Shown: positions 60,130 to 64,000 of the stretch, in pieces
Position numbering within the stretch: position 1 is the first letter of the stretch
Layout of the letters: each line of letters starts with the position of its first letter
Source: Chaetoderma sp. LZ-2023a
Taxonomy: Eukaryota; Mollusca; Caudofoveata; Chaetodermatida; Chaetodermatidae
Reading direction: 5' to 3'
Assembly (NCBI GenBank): GCA_034401795.1
Contig: CM067373.1
Coordinates: 86,151,023-86,215,022, forward strand
Length of the DNA: 64,000 nucleotides
Made by a program: the position numbers and the translations under genes
The notes under the pieces: generated by a model
Seen by the model: only the letters and a program-made list of their open reading frames with translations
What the model was told of the DNA's origin: nothing
The model's database searches: none

Positions 60130-60362
60130 TCAGACCACAAGGAGGCGGCAGGTTGGTGTAGTGGCTAGCACTCAGGACTACTTAACTGGAGAACACGGTT
60201 TGCGTCTCATCTGTGCACTATCTCGCCGTCATTGGAAACATTGGACAATCGCCTTCACTCCTTGCCTCTCTCCACCCAGGAGTATAAATCAGTACCAGTG
60301 TAAAAGCTGAGGATAACTTCTCAGATCACAATAAAGGCGTATATATCAATGCTGTAATAATA
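60130..60362 (+). mobile_element. tRNA-derived SINE
   Basis: An RNA polymerase III A box (TTGGTGTAGTGG, 60153-60164) and a B-box-like GGTTTGCGTCTC (60197-60208) lie about 33 bp apart, as in a tRNA. A non-tRNA body follows with 'ccacccaggagtataaatcag' and 'accagtg', a motif common to several invertebrate SINEs, then an A/T-rich tail. The length of ~230 bp fits a SINE. It is not a functional tRNA: no acceptor stem is preserved. Confidence 0.7.
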
Positions 60363-60450
60363 ATGCACACACGCACACACACACACACATGCACTCACAC
60401 ACACACACATATGCAGACACACACACTGTACGCACACGCACGCACATTAC
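60363..60450. repeat. (CA)n microsatellite at the SINE tail
   Basis: Interrupted CA dinucleotides directly 3' of the SINE, a common arrangement. Confidence 0.85.
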
Positions 60451-60644
60451 TCTTCTGTGACAAAAATAACACAATCCCATGACCTCGAGCACTAAATAAT
60501 GATATTTATGCTTTATACATCTTTTCTCTCTATGACTCTCTCAGACTGTGCAATAGATAACATTTTGGACCCAAAAATATGTTTTGAACATGGAAGATTA
60601 AACACGAAAAACTATTTCCAATTTAATAAATATTTCGTTAAGCA

Positions 60645-61035
60645 TTTTGAAACTATTTTAACTGGAAGCTCTTGCTGCCATAGGCAACAACGGCACAGTC
60701 AAATTATTTCAAAATATTCAACAGGTTACCTGTATGATTGTCTTGAAATATATATGCTGGAATTTAGTCCAAAGGGTCAACATTCCATGACTTTTCCAGG
60801 ACCTGTGGGAACGCTTGCTCATCATCCAGGACTCCCCAGGCCGTGACTATAAACTCACAGATTCCGCGACATTCCAAGATTTCCATGATCTGTACAAACC
60901 CTAACACAGAGAGAGATCACACAACTAGTGACCAGATATCACAAATCCTTCAATCTAAGAAATATTATGTTGGATATTTTGTAATTAATTTGACTAGAAT
61001 AGCTTGCAATTAAACTAATTTCAAAATATTCAACA
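60645..61035. repeat. Two MITE-A core copies
   Basis: Hairpins at 60645-60725 ('aagcattttgaaactattttaactgg' and inverse) and 60960-61035 ('tgttggatattttgtaattaatttgact' and inverse). Confidence 0.6.
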
Positions 61036-61439
61036 GCTTATTTGTATGTATGCATTTCAAGTCCGAGATACCGGGACTTGATAGTTAGAAAACAGAATTT
61101 TGAGCAACAATCTGCACATCATAATATTAATTTTTTTAAATGTATCAATATCAAATACTTTATTTCTGCTTAAACGTGGTGCAAAAAATAATAAAATGGT
61201 TGAGTCATTCATCTGCTTCAATATGATCTCGCTATCTTAAAAACATCAAACATCTATTATAGATATAAGGCATTTTTGTCACATAGCGGTACGGTTAACA
61301 AAGAAATTGCATAAATCTCTCTAATGAGTACAATGGCCGAGATTTATGACAAAATAATGACATTTGTCCATAATATTAAAACTTTCAAATGTGTATCTAT
61401 GTTTTGCGATCAGGTGTTGACTACTTAGAGAGTTGCTGG

Positions 61440-61650
61440 ATTTTGAAACAATAGAGGCCGGTCCATTTCTAGATACGCTCCACCCATTTTTACGTGCGCT
61501 GGAATCAATTTATAAACCAAATCAAAATTTCAAAGTACCTATACACATAAGCTGTTGAATATTTTGAAACTAATTTGACTGTGAGGGTGTTGATTGCTAG
61601 GGCAACAACAGCTCCCAGTCAAAGTAGTTTCAAAATATTCAAAAGAATCG
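61440..61650. mobile_element. MITE-A, left half plus core
   Basis: 'ccggtccatttctagatacgctccaccca' matches the family's left part, followed by a well-preserved core palindrome at 61552-61645. Confidence 0.6.
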
Positions 61651-61653
61651 TTA

Positions 61654-61821
61654 TTAACCCTTTAATGGTCATGCCGGACGAAAACAGCCTCTGCAGTAAT
61701 CTTGAGAAATGTGCCAGTCATTCCAGTTGTAAACTTTAAAAAATAGTCTTCTCTTGGTCTGCAAATGGAAATTTACTAAGCAGAATTAATTTTTCGACAA
61801 ATTGTGACCATCAAAGGGTTA
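61654..61821. mobile_element. Short MITE-B copy
   Basis: Ends TTAACCCTTTAATGGTC and 'gaccatcaaagggttaa' are inverted and TTAA-flanked. Internally shortened, with half of the hairpin lost. Confidence 0.7.
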
Positions 61822-62196
61822 AATTGTAAATTTATCAAAGCCATACACTTCCTATGCGTGTGATGGACTTTTCCTGACGCAGCTATAGGTCATTATGATC
61901 GCAATGTCAGCTAGCTAGTGAAGGAACTGATGATGACATATGATGTATGAGTCATGGATCCTACTATTAGCATCATTGTAATGTACTGGGTAGGAGCTAT
62001 CCAGTCACTGTCACTTATGGCCAGTTTTGCCAGACTGAATCAGCTACTCCTGGCTAATATCACACAAATGCACCACAATAGTATCACACTACATATCATT
62101 ATCAAATCTATAGTCATCATATGGTAAAAATATTCCATAATTTGTCGAAAATATTCACTCATCCATAAAATGCTAGATTAGGGCAGATATCAGATA

Positions 62197-62406
62197 TTAA
62201 CCTTTTAACACTCACGCTGGCCAAAACGGCTTCTGAGTGGGTCTTAAGTCCATTTGCAGACCATGAGATGATTTTTGAAAATTTAGAACAGGCTTGATAA
62301 CTGAGCCAGCCATTAGTGGTAAATTTCTAAAATAATCTCATGGTTTGCAGACATTTTCTATGAAAAGATTGAAATTTTCTTGAAAAATTTGAAGGTTAAA
62401 GGGTTA
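62197..62406. mobile_element. MITE-B copy
   Basis: 'ttaaccttttaacactcacgctggccaaaacggcttctg' at the left and 'gttaaagggttaa' at the right. The palindrome lies around 62260-62350. Confidence 0.7.
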
Positions 62407-62499
62407 ATTTGTCTGGCATTCACAATAGAGCGTGCAGGATTTTCTGTAATTTGACAAACTAAGAAAATCAGAAAATGGATAACAATTTAAGTTATCATG

Positions 62500-62935
62500 G
62501 TGAATATTTTGAAATTACTTTGTACATTCTTTCAGTTTTGTTCTAGGGCCATCTAACGCGGCACCACCTTCCAGTGAAAGTAATTTCAAAATATTTTACA
62601 TAGCCACAAGTTTTCCTTCCCATAGCTGTGGGGATACAAATCGAACAGGACTAGGATTAACTTATACGTTATTGAGAATAATACTGACAACTTGATAATT
62701 ATCATGAGTTATTTGTAGCCAATTCTCTCCCACTTGTGCAATTCTGAATGCCTCATCTGATCAATGAAGTCTGATGCATATGTTTATTCAAGGGATGCCC
62801 AATTCTTCAATTTATAAATTCAAAAATCTGATTTTGTATGACATTAAACAGAAAAATTTGTTTGAATATTTTGAAATTAATTTGACTTAAGCAGCAAGAG
62901 CTATTACATTAATTTGAAAATATTCAGCAGACTGA
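62500..62935. repeat. Two MITE-A core copies
   Basis: Hairpins at 62500-62600 and 62858-62935, both with 'gaatattttgaaatta(c/a)tttg' and its inverse. Confidence 0.6.
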
Positions 62936-63150
62936 TGCAGTATTTTATAAACAATATCTCCAATATGTGTGGTGTCCCAACATTGGCATTGATGGCATCA
63001 TGAAAAATCCGAGAAGCCATTTTCGGCTTTCCGAGTTGATAAACAACTTTCTTAATGCATTAAATGTGTGCAGGCAGTATTGCGATATTGATCACAGTGG
63101 GCATTTGCATGAGCTGTGATTCCACCACTGAACATTGGGACATGCAATAT

Positions 63151-63155
63151 CTATA

Positions 63156-63202
<47 letters not shown>
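63151..63202. repeat. (TA)n microsatellite
   Basis: TA repeat with CTAT and ACAT interruptions. Confidence 0.9.
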
Positions 63203-63396
63203 CGATTTACTACAACTTTTATGTTATATATGTCACGATATTGTCACTGTCTCGGGCAATAACACGCACCCGTATTTCAGATAGATACTGATCATGTATA
63301 TATAAGGCATTCACACAATGCTTCACATTGATCACATTCTCTAGTGAATATCCAGCAACAGATACAAAATGATTCCTGCAACCTAGGAAACCCCTT

Positions 63397-63624
63397 AACC
63401 GACCAATTTGTTCAAGAAAATTTTAATTTTCTCATAGAAAATGTCGACTTGCCAACCAAGAAAATACTATTTTTGAAAATTTACCACTGGAATGACTAGT
63501 TCGGTTATCGAGCCAGTCATTCCAGTGGTATATTTTCAAAAATAGTCTTCTCTTGGTCTGCAAATCTATATTTCTCAAGACAACTGCAGACAGCGTTTTT
63601 GGCAGATATGAGTGTTAAAAGGTT
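63397..63624. mobile_element. MITE-B copy, best-preserved palindrome
   Basis: From 'ttaaccgaccaatttgttcaag' to 'gagtgttaaaaggttaa'. The central arms 'ctatttttgaaaatttaccactggaatgac' and its reverse complement (63470-63545) match almost base for base around 'ttcggttatcgag'. Confidence 0.75.
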
Positions 63625-63754
63625 AATACACATTTTTATAAAAAACATAAATAACTTAAAACATAATGACCAAGTACAAGAGTCTGCAAACTATACATTA
63701 ACATATAAATAGATAAATTTGGTCAAATATATCAAAATATTTGTTTATTGAATG

Positions 63755-63920
63755 TCCAATTGCAGGCTAAGAGATGACTATTTAAAAAAATTTACCACTG
63801 GAATGACTGGCTTTGTTATTCTAGTTTAAAATTTTCAACAATGGTCCTCTCTTGGCCCATAAATGGACATTCATCACGACCACTGTAGAAGCTGGTTGTG
63901 GCCGTCTTCACCAAGAAATA
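63755..63920. mobile_element. Degenerate MITE-B copy
   Basis: 'gcaggctaagagatgactattt', 'accactggaatgactggct' and a deleted second arm ending 'gtcctctcttggcccataaatg'. Confidence 0.6.
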
Positions 63921-64000
63921 ATATTTGGCTAAAAAAATTGACAATACAGTACAGCTCTGAAATAACTTAACATGTTTCCCAAAAAAAATTAAACAGCAGC

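Noticed and set aside
60150-60225. Functional tRNA gene
   Set aside because: A and B boxes are present, but no closed acceptor or anticodon stem could be drawn, and a SINE-type body follows.

Overview
This window is animal nuclear DNA. It carries one recognisable single-copy gene, an alpha-tubulin split by three GT-AG introns, in a landscape dominated by LTR retrotransposons, Tc1/mariner-type DNA transposons, palindromic MITEs, a tRNA-derived SINE, microsatellites and tandem repeats. Nothing bacterial (operons, Shine-Dalgarno sites, CRISPR) is present. Repeats of the 'aagaggcccaaggggcctgtg' and 'aagatggccgcc' kind suggest a marine invertebrate, possibly a mollusc or another lophotrochozoan. 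That placement is a guess.

Layout. 1-4.3 kb is a large inverted (foldback) repeat whose arms match as reverse complements, enclosing several tandem repeats. 4.6-7.35 kb holds a CTG repeat, a small TIR element, an A/T-rich palindromic satellite and a (TA)n tract. 7.35-36.5 kb is a nest of Ty3/gypsy-like elements with unusually long LTRs of about 3.4 kb, beginning TGTAG and ending CTACA. The central block (10785-33031) is a composite. A minus-strand provirus with both LTRs and an internal deletion of the RNase H/integrase part of pol lies head-to-head against a plus-strand copy that keeps RT, RNase H and integrase but lacks its 5' LTR and the 3' accessory region. Both outer ends of the block are U5 ends, and GTATC flanks each side.

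The LTRs carry CRE palindromes (TGACGTCA), a TATA box and, in three copies, a perfect five-unit heat-shock element. The minus provirus also has a Gag reading frame with an overlapping PTAP/PPPY late-domain motif. A second CRE+TATA promoter lies 3' of pol, ahead of two accessory ORFs; the second ORF starts with a sequence resembling the histone H3 tail.

36.5-43.2 kb contains hAT-type and TA-flanked MITEs, a repeat of about 600 bp in several units, and an ordered tetranucleotide compound repeat. 43.5-52.7 kb is the alpha-tubulin gene on the minus strand. Its third intron hosts an apparently intact Tc1-like transposon (45847-47450) with perfect TIRs and an uninterrupted 341-residue DD34E transposase. 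Its other introns hold MITEs, hairpins and microsatellites. 52.7-64 kb has no recognisable gene. It is filled with two palindromic MITE families, one with a TA-type duplication and one with TTAA/CCC piggyBac-like ends, plus a tRNA-derived SINE near 60.15 kb.

All assignments come from reading the sequence. No alignment or database search was run, so family-level calls on repeats are tentative and most repeat boundaries are approximate to about 5-20 bp.
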